Source: Luteitalea sp.
Lineage (GTDB): Bacteria; Acidobacteriota; Vicinamibacteria; Vicinamibacterales; Vicinamibacteraceae
Direction of reading: 5' to 3'
Assembly (NCBI GenBank): GCA_009377495.1
Contig: WHTZ01000002.1
Coordinates: forward strand, 152,284-216,283
Length of the DNA stretch: 64,000 nt
A program made the position numbers and the translations under genes. Shown one piece after another: positions 27,400 to 36,085 of this stretch. The notes below the pieces were generated by a model. The model did not search any database. It worked only from the letters and a program-made list of their open reading frames with translations, and was not told the DNA's origin. Position 1 is the first letter of the stretch. Every line of letters starts with the position of its first letter.

Positions 27400-27829
27400 A
27401 CTCCTGGCGCGGAGGCTTTCGAGGGGCCAGACCTGGCGCCAGACCGTCAGGGGAAGCTTGGCCCCCTGGTGCATTCGAGCCGGTGCCTCCTGCCGACCGC
27501 TTTCTGTCAGCGGCGCGCCCTCACGCGCCGCGCTATCTGGTTGTTCCGGCAGGAGTTCGCGCGGCGGCCCGAACAGGCGCGCGGCGCGAGGGCGGCGTTC
27601 TATGCCGCCCTACTCGCGCGCGCAGCATCCACAGAGCGGGCAGGAGCGACCCCCCAGCCGAGGCCGTCTTCCAGCCCCAGCTCAGACCCCGCTCGGGGGG
27701 TCGCTCTGCCCGCTCTGCCTGTGTTCGGGCCGCTGAAACGCGCGCTGAATGCCCGACGGTTCTCGTGCGCTGTCCGGCGCGGATGAGGCGCCGCGCACGC
27801 ACTCGCAATCGCCTAGAGAGGAGGACGAC
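27400..27829. other. Region without a recognisable gene
   Basis: Long Arg/Ala-rich frames exist in several phases, as expected of GC-rich DNA, but none has a family match or a ribosome binding site. Inferred remnant sequence. Confidence 0.4.
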
Positions 27830-28132
27830 ATCCCAGCGATCAAACCACGTACGACACAGAAGCACGTCGTGCGCCACATTACGCGCCTATAGGGCGAGAA
27901 CAACGAAACGTTGTTCGCGTACGCGAAGTTCATCGGTGAGCCTACGGAGTACGTGTTGAACCAGCTCATTGCCACCGTCCTCGCCAAGGACAAGGACTTC
28001 CAGTCCTGGCTCGCGGACAATCCGGGCTCACATGGTACCGGCGCTGGCGAACTGCGTGCGCGGCCGGCATCGGCCGTTCGCCCGGCCGAGCCGAGCGCAG
28101 GCGAACTCCGCGCCCGTCGCTGTCGGTTCTGA
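27830..28132 (+). pseudogene. Small mobile-element gene killed by start-codon change and nonsense codon
   Basis: An AGGAGG box is followed by ATC instead of ATG, then a good coding stretch (PAIKPRTTQKHVVRHITRL). An in-frame TAG follows at 27890, and the same frame continues (GENNETLFAYAKFIGEPTEY and LATVLAKDKDFQSWLA-type sequence) to 28132. About 100 codons. The repaired protein looks like a short DNA-binding or transfer accessory protein; no firm family. Confidence 0.55.
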
Positions 28133-28149
28133 ACGGTGACCGGGAGGCC

Positions 28150-28350
28150 AATCCCGATGTGCCGAGTGCTCAAGTTTCGCGCACCAACCTCGACTGGTCG
28201 TCGTGATCGGCCTCCTCGGTTTTCACCGCTGGCCCTTCCCGGCCGACAACGTCTTTCTCGCCGCGATCGACGCCCGGAAGCCGTGGCTATTCCAAGGGCT
28301 CGCGTACCTGTACGCGACGCTCTGATTCAGCACGCCGCTCATCCTCTATT
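28150..28350 (+). pseudogene. N-terminal remnant of a membrane coupling-type protein
   Basis: Fragments in two frames: SAQVSRTNLDW, then after a shift VIGLLGFHRWPFPADN and LFQGLAYLYATL. A TGA stands where Trp is expected, then STPLILYSS. This looks like the first membrane segments of a large conjugative ATPase/coupling protein whose body is gone. Family call is from memory and weak. Confidence 0.35.
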
Positions 28351-28497
28351 CGTCCGCTCCGGCATGTCGAACGCGAGTACATCCTGGCCGTGCTTGAACG
28401 TCATGGCGGCAACAAGACACAGACCGCGCGGCAGCTCCGCATTGCGGCGGCCACGCTCTTTCGGAAGCTAAAGCGTTATGCAAGCGACGATCGCTGA
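28351..28497 (+). pseudogene. C-terminal Fis-type HTH fragment of an NtrC-family regulator
   Basis: 49 codons: PLRHVEREYILAVLERHGG, then NKTQTARQLRIAAATLFRKL, ending at 28497. This is the standard C-terminal DNA-binding helix-turn-helix of sigma-54 activators, with no receiver or AAA domain in front. It is joined directly to the preceding membrane fragment, marking a deletion junction at about 28351. Confidence 0.75.
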
Positions 28498-28571
28498 CTG
28501 CTCAGCGAACCCTCCAGGGTCGTCGCCGAGAGCCGGGGCCACCTTCTTTGGACAGACAACCAATATCGACG

Positions 28572-29372
28572 TCAAGAGATCTGTACTTCGTGAACGGCGT
28601 CGCGCAGTTGCTTCTCAAGCAGCCGCACACGCTCTGGCCAATCCCTGGCCGACAACCGCGGAGTCTGTAATTGCGTCAGGCCTACGAGATCGTCCGGGAG
28701 TTCCTGGCGTGTCGGCCGTCCTGCATCCCCAATTAAGACGGGAAACACCCAGGTCCCACGATCCAAAGCCGCGCACACCTCCCGCCGCAACAGATCTGCT
28801 TCATTGTCAATTCGCCGGCGACCATCCTCGTCGGCGATCGTCATCCACGTTGGACCGATCAGCACGACCATAGCGGCACAATGGGCGGCAGCCTGTTGAA
28901 TCGTCCATTCATACACTTCGCCGGGCAAAATGCTGAACTCATCTATGAACACTCCGTCCTCTCCCATGGCAGTGGTGAGACGCTCGTGCAGCCGCCAAGC
29001 GTAAGCGTCGGTGTCAACGTGGCGATAGCTAATGAATATATCGGGGTACCGCGAGCGTCGGTGGAGCGGTCGTCGCGCTGAAGTATGGATCTTCTTCGTC
29101 GGATCGTTGCTGCGGAGTGTGTTCCACGAAATCTCGAGGAGCTGACCGCTCGGACCCACCTCCCCTCCCAACTGGACGTACGACCAAAGTACGCCGCCCT
29201 GTTCCTCTGGGTGATGCCAGATCTGCTCGACCCTTGTTTCGCCGTCAATCTCCAACTCACAGATCGGATCTCCATTCTTGACTGGTTTGCCAGTCTCGAT
29301 GAACCACTTCTTGACCGTCATGGATCTGGCTGCCCAGCGTTCTCGTTGCGGAATGCCGAAGGTTATTGACAT
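28572..29372 (-). CDS. Lipoyl-like domain fused to TIR domain
   Basis: 266 aa (or 249 from Met18). Residues 18-85 match the biotinyl/lipoyl barrel-sandwich pattern (VKKWFIETGKPVKNGDP, then ELEIDGE, then a second half ending SGQLLEI). The modified Lys is missing: where ETDKA is usual it reads EIDGE. Residues 108-250 are a TIR domain: DIFISYRHVDTDAYAWRLHE, FIDEFSILPGEVYEWTIQQA, AMVVLIGPTWM. Bacterial TIR domains are NAD-cleaving immune effectors or NAD-derived signal makers. The second domain suggests a fixed sensor or oligomerisation module. Next to a secreted lipase-like gene and a broken-gene zone. Fusion order is as seen; role is inference. Confidence 0.82.
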   Translation of the reverse strand: MSITFGIPQRERWAARSMTVKKWFIETGKPVKNGDPICELEIDGETRVEQIWHHPEEQGGVLWSYVQLGGEVGPSGQLLEISWNTLRSNDPTKKIHTSARRPLHRRSRYPDIFISYRHVDTDAYAWRLHERLTTAMGEDGVFIDEFSILPGEVYEWTIQQAAAHCAAMVVLIGPTWMTIADEDGRRRIDNEADLLRREVCAALDRGTWVFPVLIGDAGRPTRQELPDDLVGLTQLQTPRLSARDWPERVRLLEKQLRDAVHEVQIS

Positions 29373-29602
29373 CGGATGTTGATATTGGACGGCGACTATG
29401 GGGTGCTCAACCGGCCTTCTAATGGGAATCTGTCATTTAAAATCGCGCCCCCCAACGTGTTACGAGTAGTGGGATCGCTCGCCGTCGCTAGCCTCCCGAA
29501 ACCGAGCTATCCGAAGGGGCGACTGAAGTCCGATACGGTCGGCTCAGCTTCGTCAGCTTCGATGGGGCAATCATGACCTCCATGGCGTCTACCGCACCAT
29601 CC

Positions 29603-30952
29603 TCAGTTGAGAACATAGAACATCGAGGTAATCAGCCACCGGCCATCGATCTCTCTCCACACGAACGCCACCACTTCGTAAGGCAGGTCGGACATCCGCA
29701 ACGCCACGCCGAACCCCGGGCCAGGTGGAGTCTTTTCAAGCACTACAAAGTGATCGGCGCCCAACTTCGGTGGTTGTAAGACGCTGAGCGTCCGAAACGG
29801 CCCCTCGCCTTGTGACGTCTCGGGCATGGTCGCATACTCCGGATGCTGCGGGTCGGCATGCCCCGCCGCGTCGACCTCCCAATGGTCCGCAACGAGGTAC
29901 ATGGCGAGAAACCGTCTGCTCCACTCCCTCACCACTTTGGGCGCGGCATCGCTCGTAGTCTCAAGCGTGCCGGCAAGGCCGTCGCCAAGAGCGGTGGTGT
30001 CCACAAACTCAGCCGCCGCAGCGACATCGCGGGTACCGATCCACGCATTTACGAAACCGTTCGCGGCCTCGAGCAGGGCGGTCGGCACCTCTGCGCTGGA
30101 AGCGAGAGCGCTGGGTGGACGCACGGCTTGAAACTGCCTGGCGAAGGACGCCGGGCCGGCGGGAAGTGACAAGTACCGGCCAGCTTCGACCGACGCTGAC
30201 CAATCCCGTGGAATGTGTTTGACTGCCCATGCGTCCTTCTGCTGCCTCGTGCTGGCTTCGGCGAACTCGCGGACGATGGGTTCGAGGGCCGACCAGTCTG
30301 CACTGGCGCGAACCCGCCATTGAGAATTATGCTGAAGGTAACGCTGGAGCACCGCGAACGTCTCGCGGGCCATGTTGGTGACGTCAGAGACGTGCAGGTA
30401 TGTACGGTCTGCGGCCTTGCTGAACCAGCCTCCTCTGGCCTCTGGATGCGCGCTGCTCAGGTCAGGACGGAGTCGGAGGCCGGGCCTCAATGGAACGTCC
30501 GGCACTCCTTGATGCGACCATGAGTCCTGAAACGGGTGAAGGGCTTCACCCAGAGCCCCAAGAGCGTCTGACGCGTCATTCCGACGCATCAGTCCTTCCA
30601 GGCCATCTCGCGCGCTCCTCCCTCCAGCCGTCACCACACGTCGTTGAGGCGGACTCGGAATCGGGCCGTCGCTTGGGAAGTGATTGTCTCGGACGGAACG
30701 GGCGGCACCCTGATCGCCACGGAACAGGACCCAGATCATCGAGGTAGGAGCCGCGTGATACTCGCTATCGTCGAGGCCTTGATTACCCTCGGCGATCTGA
30801 TCCGCAGCAGCTCGCAAGAATCCTGCTTGCGTCCCGAGCCAGAACGTCAGTAGATAATGTACGTCCCTCTCCCATGCGACCGCCGGAGATTCCATGAGGA
30901 GCCACGCCGCGAAGAAGGATACTGGCAAGGTCCGTCGGCTGCACTGAGCCAT
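29603..30952 (-). CDS. Secreted phospholipase C/P1 nuclease-like protein
   Basis: 449 aa with a signal peptide (cleavage near AVAWERD) and GGAGG five bases before ATG. Mature N-terminus WERDVHYLLTFWLG and an internal ALHPFQDSWSHQG match the Trp1/His ligand layout of zinc-dependent phospholipase C and P1 nuclease folds (free N-terminal Trp and HxxxDxxxH-type motif). The C-terminal 120 residues look like an NTF2/SnoaL-type beta domain. Inferred: lipid or nucleic-acid hydrolase. Unusual cargo for a defence island. Confidence 0.55.
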   Translation of the reverse strand: MAQCSRRTLPVSFFAAWLLMESPAVAWERDVHYLLTFWLGTQAGFLRAAADQIAEGNQGLDDSEYHAAPTSMIWVLFRGDQGAARSVRDNHFPSDGPIPSPPQRRVVTAGGRSARDGLEGLMRRNDASDALGALGEALHPFQDSWSHQGVPDVPLRPGLRLRPDLSSAHPEARGGWFSKAADRTYLHVSDVTNMARETFAVLQRYLQHNSQWRVRASADWSALEPIVREFAEASTRQQKDAWAVKHIPRDWSASVEAGRYLSLPAGPASFARQFQAVRPPSALASSAEVPTALLEAANGFVNAWIGTRDVAAAAEFVDTTALGDGLAGTLETTSDAAPKVVREWSRRFLAMYLVADHWEVDAAGHADPQHPEYATMPETSQGEGPFRTLSVLQPPKLGADHFVVLEKTPPGPGFGVALRMSDLPYEVVAFVWREIDGRWLITSMFYVLN

Positions 30953-31385
30953 TTTCCCTCCAGGTCGAACTGCCCTGGGATAACGCTAGCATCGTGCTCC
31001 CTGGTCTCCAGAACCAACCCAATGCAACGTCCGGCTGAGCCCGAGATCCGATGTCTGAACGGTGGTCCCAGTGTAGCGCAGCGGATGAGCTGGATACAAT
31101 CCGCACCGGAAGGCGAGGGGAACGCCGGTGTGTGGCGGCGCGCGCTTCTCAACGCTAGCATGAGCGCCCCCTTCAGCGACGCCGTCGTTGGGCGAAAGCG
31201 ACGGCGAGTGCGACACCGGTAAGAAGTGCGGGCATCGGACACCGACTCGACCGGACGAGGACTGTCTCCGAGAGGCTCCCGCTCGTCTGGGGTCCGCGAC
31301 GAACGCCCGCGTCCTCCCGGCGATTTTGTTTGACATGTGAAGCGCGTCGGATCCACAGTCCCTAGACACCTATGTAGTTATCCGA
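30953..31385. other. Intergenic region between divergent genes
   Basis: 430 bp between the lipase-like gene and padR, so it must carry both promoters. A TTGACA hexamer at 31330 has no convincing -10 partner. Nothing else recognised. Confidence 0.5.
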
Positions 31386-31709
31386 ATGGGCAGAGACGAA
31401 TTGCAGGGTGCCCTCGACCTCCTAGTGCTGAAGACCCTCGGCCGCGGGCCGCTCCACGGATATGGCATCGCGCAGCGCATCCAGGAGCTCTCGGCCGAGG
31501 CGCTCCGCGTCGAAGAAGGATCGCTCTATCCGGCACTCCACCGCATGGAGAATGCCGGTTGGATTGAGGCCGAGTGGAGGTGGTCGGAGCACGGCCCGCG
31601 GGCGAAGTACTACTCGCTGACGCCAAGCGGCAGACGACGGCTCGCCGAGGCAGAGGCCCAGTGGAGCCGCGTCACCAAGGCGGTTGCCCGGGTTCTTCGC
31701 TTCGCGTAA
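31386..31709 (+). CDS. PadR-family transcriptional regulator
   Basis: 107 aa winged helix of the acidobacterial PadR type: LQGALDLLVLKTLGRGPLHGYGIAQRI, then EEGSLYPALHRMENAGWI and the wing KYYSLTPSGRRRL. These always sit just before a duplicated orphan permease and probably control it; here the gap is 10 bp. Confidence 0.93.
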   Translation: MGRDELQGALDLLVLKTLGRGPLHGYGIAQRIQELSAEALRVEEGSLYPALHRMENAGWIEAEWRWSEHGPRAKYYSLTPSGRRRLAEAEAQWSRVTKAVARVLRFA

Positions 31710-31719
31710 GGAGAAAGCC

Positions 31720-34416
31720 ATGTCCCGGTTTCGGCGCTTCCGAAGCTTGTTCCGCAGGAAGTCGCTCGAAGGCGAGCTCGAAGACGAGCTTCGGTTCCAC
31801 ATCGAGTTGAAGACGCGGAAGAACATCCAGGCGGGGCTGTCGCCGGAAGCGGCACGTCGAGCCGCCTTGCGGAGCTTCGGTGGTGTCGAGCGATTCAAGG
31901 AGGCGTGCCGCGACGTTCGTGCCTGGTCGGGCGTCGAGATGTGTTGGCGCGACCTCGGTCAGGCGTGTCGGTCGCTGCGACGCAGCCCGACATTCACGAT
32001 CGTGGCCATCGTCCTCTTGGCCGTGGGCATCGGCGCAACCCTTACGGCGTTCAGTGTGATCGACGCCCTCTTTCTGAGGTCTGCTGGCATCGAGGACGTC
32101 CGGAGCGTTGTACGGATCTCCTCGGTCGACAAGGCAGGACACGACCAGCCGATCTTCTCAAAAGCAATGGACAGCCTGCGCCTCGAGCCGACCTTCCGGG
32201 GCGTGTGTGCCTTCGACACACCCAGGCAGACGGCGGAGGTTGCAGGCGTCCTGCGGCGCGTGCAGGCGCTCACGATGAGTGGCGACTGCTTCTCGACCCT
32301 GGGCATCCGTACGCAGGTCGGGCGTCCATTCACCATGCGCGACGATGAGCGAGAAGCTGAGCGGGTCGCGCTCCTGACCGAGCCGTTCTGGCGCCGCGCG
32401 TTCGGGGGCACGGCAGGTGTCCTCGGCAGCGAGCTGAAGGTCGAAGGGACGAGCTTCACGGTCATCGGTGTGGTCGAGCCGCGGTTCACCGGGTTCGAGG
32501 CCGGTGCACCTGCAGACGTGATCATCCCCCTAGGGCAACGCCCGCTCAGTTCACCGGTTCGCTTTGAGGGCCGCATCCACTTCTGGACGGACATCCTGGC
32601 TCGCTTAGCGGCGAATGTATCGCCAGCGCAGGCGCAGGCGCAGTCGAGACTCGACGCGATCCAACGATCGCTGCTGGAGGCCAGCGCCCCACCATTCTAC
32701 AACGCCCAGCAGCGGAGAACCTACGCTGATCGCCGCATCGTGCTGCAGCCCGCCGACGTCCGCACCGGTTGGGCAGCCACCCGATTTCAAACGCCGCTGT
32801 ACGCCATCTGGGGCCTCTGTGGCCTGGTGCTGCTCGTGAGTTGCGTAAACCTGGCGATGCTGTTTCTCGCCCGCGGTCTCACACGGCAACGCGAGCTCGG
32901 CGTGCGGCTGGCGCTCGGCGCCAGCCGGGCGTCGATCGTGCGCGTCCTCGTTCTCGAGAGCGTGCCGCTAGTGCTGGCCGGTGGCGCGCTCGGCCTTCTG
33001 CTCGCCGCATGGATGCGCCACCTGGCTGCCGCTCGTGCGCAGGAGATGTTCGGCCTCGTGCTGGGCCCGGTCAGCCCGGGACTGGTGCTCGACCTGCGGG
33101 TGGTCGCCTTCATCGCGGCCGTCCTGGGGACGGTCGCGGGGACGCTCGCTGTCGCCCCGCTGTGGCAGGCTGGCCGTCTCGCGGCGAGCCAGCCGCTGAA
33201 GGAGAGCGAGCGGGGCATCGTGGGATCGAGCACACGCGCGCAGAAGTTCCTGCTCGGCCTGCAGGTTGCGTTGACGGTGGCCCTGGTGTCTGGAGCCACA
33301 GTGTTCACCGCATCGTTCCGGACGGTGGCAACGATCGATCTCGGCCTCAACCTGCGGGGCGTATCCGTGGCGACGCTCGCCAGGGTTCCGGGCGTTGAGG
33401 CGCCTGAGCACATGCGGCTGTACTACCGCGATCTCCTACACTCGGTCGAGACGCTGCCGAGTGTGTCATCAGCGAGCGTGACGGACTTTGCACCCTACTG
33501 GCTCGGTGGCCCACTCCAGCCGGTGATGAGTGTCGAGCCTCGTGCCGCGCACGTTCAGGTTCGCGCGCGGACCGTCGTCGTCACGGATCGGTTCTTCGAC
33601 ACCCTGGGAGTGCCCATCGTCGCTGGCGAGCGCTTCCCCAGCGCCGAGGCCACCATGGGCGGGCCGCCGAGCCGGGAGCCAACCGCCGTCGTCAGCCAGT
33701 CGCTGGCACGACACCTCGGCGGTGAGCGCGTGATCGGCCGGCAGATCCACGTTGGCGAGGCCGGATCCGAGGAGCGCCTGCGCGTCGTCGCGGTGGCCGC
33801 GAACGCGCAGCCGTTTTTCACGGGCATTGAGGAGGACGCGACACTCGCGTACGTCAACCTCTGGGAGCATCCGGCCATCTGGTCGCCGTTCCTGCTCGTG
33901 AAGATGCGCACCAGTGCACCACTGCCCGCGGTGGAGGTTCGCCGCGCGCTGGCACGGCAGGGCCTCCATTATCTCGAAGACTACAGGACGCTCGAGCAGA
34001 GCTGGGATCGAGCGATCGCTGAGAACCGGCTGCTGGCCGGCGTCTCCCTGGGCTTCGGCGGCTTGTCGCTTATTCTGGCCGCGACCGGGCTGTTCGGGCT
34101 GCTCACGTATCACGTCACCAGTCGGACGAACGAGATTGGCCTCCGCATGGCGCTCGGCGCCCGACGCACACAGATCCACTGGTACGTCCTCCGACAGTTG
34201 TTCTGGGTGCTGGCACCGGGGGCGTTGGCCGGCGTGGCCCTGACAGTCGTGCTCGGGCGGCTCGCCGCCGGGCTCGTACATGGAGTCGCGGCGCAGGACC
34301 CGGCGTTGATCGGCCTGGCGGCTGCCGCCCTTGTCGTGGCCGCGATCGCGGCCGCTGCCCTTCCCGCTCGACGAGCAGCGTCGATCGATCCCGTGGCGGC
34401 GTTGCGCCAGCAGTAG
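31720..34416 (+). CDS. FtsX/MacB-type orphan permease (ADOP)
   Basis: 898 aa from ATG 31720 (AAGGAG eight bases upstream). The N-terminal charged helical region with LEGELEDELRFHIELKTRKN, then ALRSFGGVERFKEACRDVR, is the acidobacterial duplicated orphan permease signature. Two MacB periplasmic-core/FtsX halves with about eight membrane helices follow (ALGAS and ALGAR boxes mark each FtsX half). No ATPase is encoded nearby. Paralogue of the frameshifted gene at 48236-50931, which has the same repaired length (899 codons). Confidence 0.9.
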   Translation: MSRFRRFRSLFRRKSLEGELEDELRFHIELKTRKNIQAGLSPEAARRAALRSFGGVERFKEACRDVRAWSGVEMCWRDLGQACRSLRRSPTFTIVAIVLLAVGIGATLTAFSVIDALFLRSAGIEDVRSVVRISSVDKAGHDQPIFSKAMDSLRLEPTFRGVCAFDTPRQTAEVAGVLRRVQALTMSGDCFSTLGIRTQVGRPFTMRDDEREAERVALLTEPFWRRAFGGTAGVLGSELKVEGTSFTVIGVVEPRFTGFEAGAPADVIIPLGQRPLSSPVRFEGRIHFWTDILARLAANVSPAQAQAQSRLDAIQRSLLEASAPPFYNAQQRRTYADRRIVLQPADVRTGWAATRFQTPLYAIWGLCGLVLLVSCVNLAMLFLARGLTRQRELGVRLALGASRASIVRVLVLESVPLVLAGGALGLLLAAWMRHLAAARAQEMFGLVLGPVSPGLVLDLRVVAFIAAVLGTVAGTLAVAPLWQAGRLAASQPLKESERGIVGSSTRAQKFLLGLQVALTVALVSGATVFTASFRTVATIDLGLNLRGVSVATLARVPGVEAPEHMRLYYRDLLHSVETLPSVSSASVTDFAPYWLGGPLQPVMSVEPRAAHVQVRARTVVVTDRFFDTLGVPIVAGERFPSAEATMGGPPSREPTAVVSQSLARHLGGERVIGRQIHVGEAGSEERLRVVAVAANAQPFFTGIEEDATLAYVNLWEHPAIWSPFLLVKMRTSAPLPAVEVRRALARQGLHYLEDYRTLEQSWDRAIAENRLLAGVSLGFGGLSLILAATGLFGLLTYHVTSRTNEIGLRMALGARRTQIHWYVLRQLFWVLAPGALAGVALTVVLGRLAAGLVHGVAAQDPALIGLAAAALVVAAIAAAALPARRAASIDPVAALRQQ

Positions 34417-34789
34417 CCACATCACAGCCGACAGCCAACGTCTCCCGCTCAAGGCCACGGCGCTCTTAACATGCCCGACATGATGTCGCGACTGAATCGT
34501 GCCGCGCTTCGGCACCCTCGCGTCGCCGCCGCGACCGGCCCCGAACGGCAGCGGATCGCCCGACCGGGCTCGCGCCAGCAAGGCTGGCACATCCGTTCCC
34601 GCGTTCGCTCCCTCGCGAGACCGCCGAAGCGGTATGGTTCCGGTTCGCTGGTGGTTCCTCCGGCTGGTGAAGGAACCAACAAGCGAACCGGAGGACATCA
34701 TGATTTACACGCTTCAGCAGAACCGCGACATTCCAGCCACCGGCTTCGACAGCGTAGCGCCAACGACGAGTAGGAACGCGTGATTCGAT

Positions 34790-35380
34790 GACATTGCATC
34801 GACGTGATGCGAGAGATGCCGCCCTCGCGCGTCGACCTGATCGTTACGGATCCGCCGTACCTCGTGAACTACCCCTCTCGCGATGGGCGGGTTATCCGAA
34901 CGACGACAACGACCGCTGGCTCGAACCGGGCCTTCAGCGAGGCGTTCCGCGTCCTTCGCCCGAATCGTGTGTGGGCAGTATTTCTATCGCTGGGCGAGGG
35001 CGGGCGGATTTCTGGGCCGCCTCGCGCGCACGGGCTTCAGAGCGATCGCGCACGTGGTGTTCGTCAAGCGTTCGACGTCCGCCACGCGCTTCGTGCGCTC
35101 CTAGCACGAACAGCCGTACGTGCTCGCCAAGGGAGAGCTGCGAAATCCGCCTAAACCCATTTCCGACGTGCTGGTGTTGGGAGCCCAGCGGGAATGAGGG
35201 ACATCCCACTCAGAACCTAGTGTCAGTATTCGAGCCGCTGATTCGCGCTTCTCGCGACCAGGCGAACTCGTTCTCGACCCGTTCTGCCGGTCTGGCTCGT
35301 CGCTGGTTGCCGCCCGTGAACTCGGGCGAGCCTACCTCGGCATCGAGTTGACCGAGCGCTACTGGCGCGCCGGTTCCCCC
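34790..35380 (+). pseudogene. Beta-class N6/N4 DNA methyltransferase, multiply frameshifted
   Basis: Catalytic DPPY (VTDPPYLVNY) lies in one frame near 34850. RWARAGGFLGRLARTGFRAIAHVVF is in another, HEQPYVLAKGELRNPPKPIS in a third, and [27 protein letters not shown] (the AdoMet FxGxG box, with Gly changed to Arg) near 35270. The order DPPY before FxGxG is that of beta-class enzymes such as CcrM. At least three shifts and one stop; not functional. A short orphan start (GGAGG, ATG at 34700, 27 codons) lies upstream. Confidence 0.78.
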
Positions 35381-35452
35381 TGCGTGCAGCGGTGGGACGC
35401 ACCTGCCAGATCTCGCCTCGACGCTTTCGACATTCGCACGTGTGTCGGCACC

Positions 35453-35725
35453 TCACGCCACGTCGAGCAGGGCGCGCGGGTTCTTCGAGGCGATGAGCAG
35501 AAGCGTCCGCGCGGCGCCGGACGGGGCACGACGGCCCTGCTCCCACTCTTGCAGCGTCCGGACCGACACTCCTAGCAACTCCGCAAATCTGGCCTGCGAC
35601 AGACCGGTGTTCTCCCGAATGGTCGCGACCGACGGCACGTTGATGATACGGCCGTGCTCGCCCCGCTTGAGTTTCCTGATGCCTTCGAGGATCTCCAGGC
35701 CGATATTGCGCTTGGCCTTAGCCAT
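35453..35725 (-). CDS. higA: HigA-type XRE antitoxin
   Basis: 90 aa. HTH_XRE at residues 28-85 ([34 protein letters not shown]). Overlaps the end of the toxin gene by eight bases. Neutralises the partner and probably represses the operon through the palindrome at 36041-36065. Confidence 0.9.
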   Translation of the reverse strand: MAKAKRNIGLEILEGIRKLKRGEHGRIINVPSVATIRENTGLSQARFAELLGVSVRTLQEWEQGRRAPSGAARTLLLIASKNPRALLDVA

Positions 35726-36029
35726 CGATCTCCTCCTTGATCTTCTTCAGCACGTGCGCCGGGATGTTCTCGGCCACGTTCTTCGGATACATGGTCAGCA
35801 TCCACACCTGCCCCTGTCTTGACCGCAGGTAATAGATCACCCGAAGGCCGCCGCGCTTGCCCCGACCGGCGATACGCCACCGCAGCTTCCTGACACCTCC
35901 TGATCTAGGGATGACATCGCCCGATTCCGGATCCGCAACCAGAACCTGCTGCAGCTTCGCGTATTCCTCGTCCGACAAGTACTCCTGCACCAGCTTCGTG
36001 AACAGTGGAGTCTCAACAAACGTCAGCAT
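35718..36029 (-). CDS. higB: HigB/RelE-type toxin
   Basis: 103 aa RelE-superfamily ribosome-dependent mRNA interferase. Segments typical of the HigB branch: VRKLRWRIAGRGKRGGLRVIYY and VWMLTMYPKN. Toxin first, antitoxin second, as in higBA. Located next to the integrase, a usual place for island stabilisation modules. Confidence 0.9.
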   Translation of the reverse strand: MLTFVETPLFTKLVQEYLSDEEYAKLQQVLVADPESGDVIPRSGGVRKLRWRIAGRGKRGGLRVIYYLRSRQGQVWMLTMYPKNVAENIPAHVLKKIKEEIDG

Positions 36030-36032
36030 GAC

Positions 36033-36065
36033 GATTATACGTCATTGACGGATTCCGTCAATGAC
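36033..36065 (-). promoter_or_regulatory. higBA promoter and operator
   Basis: A perfect 12-1-12 palindrome (GTCATTGACGGA, t, TCCGTCAATGAC; 36041-36065) is followed on the minus strand by TATAAT (36038-36033), four bases before the higB ATG. The palindrome covers the spacer and -35 region, which suits autorepression by HigA. The very short distance implies leaderless or internal initiation. Confidence 0.75.
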
Positions 36066-36085
36066 GGACGGATACGCCGGGGGCG

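Noticed and set aside
27400..27829. Arg/Ala-rich frames as new genes
   Set aside because: All phases are open by composition, with no ribosome binding site or family.
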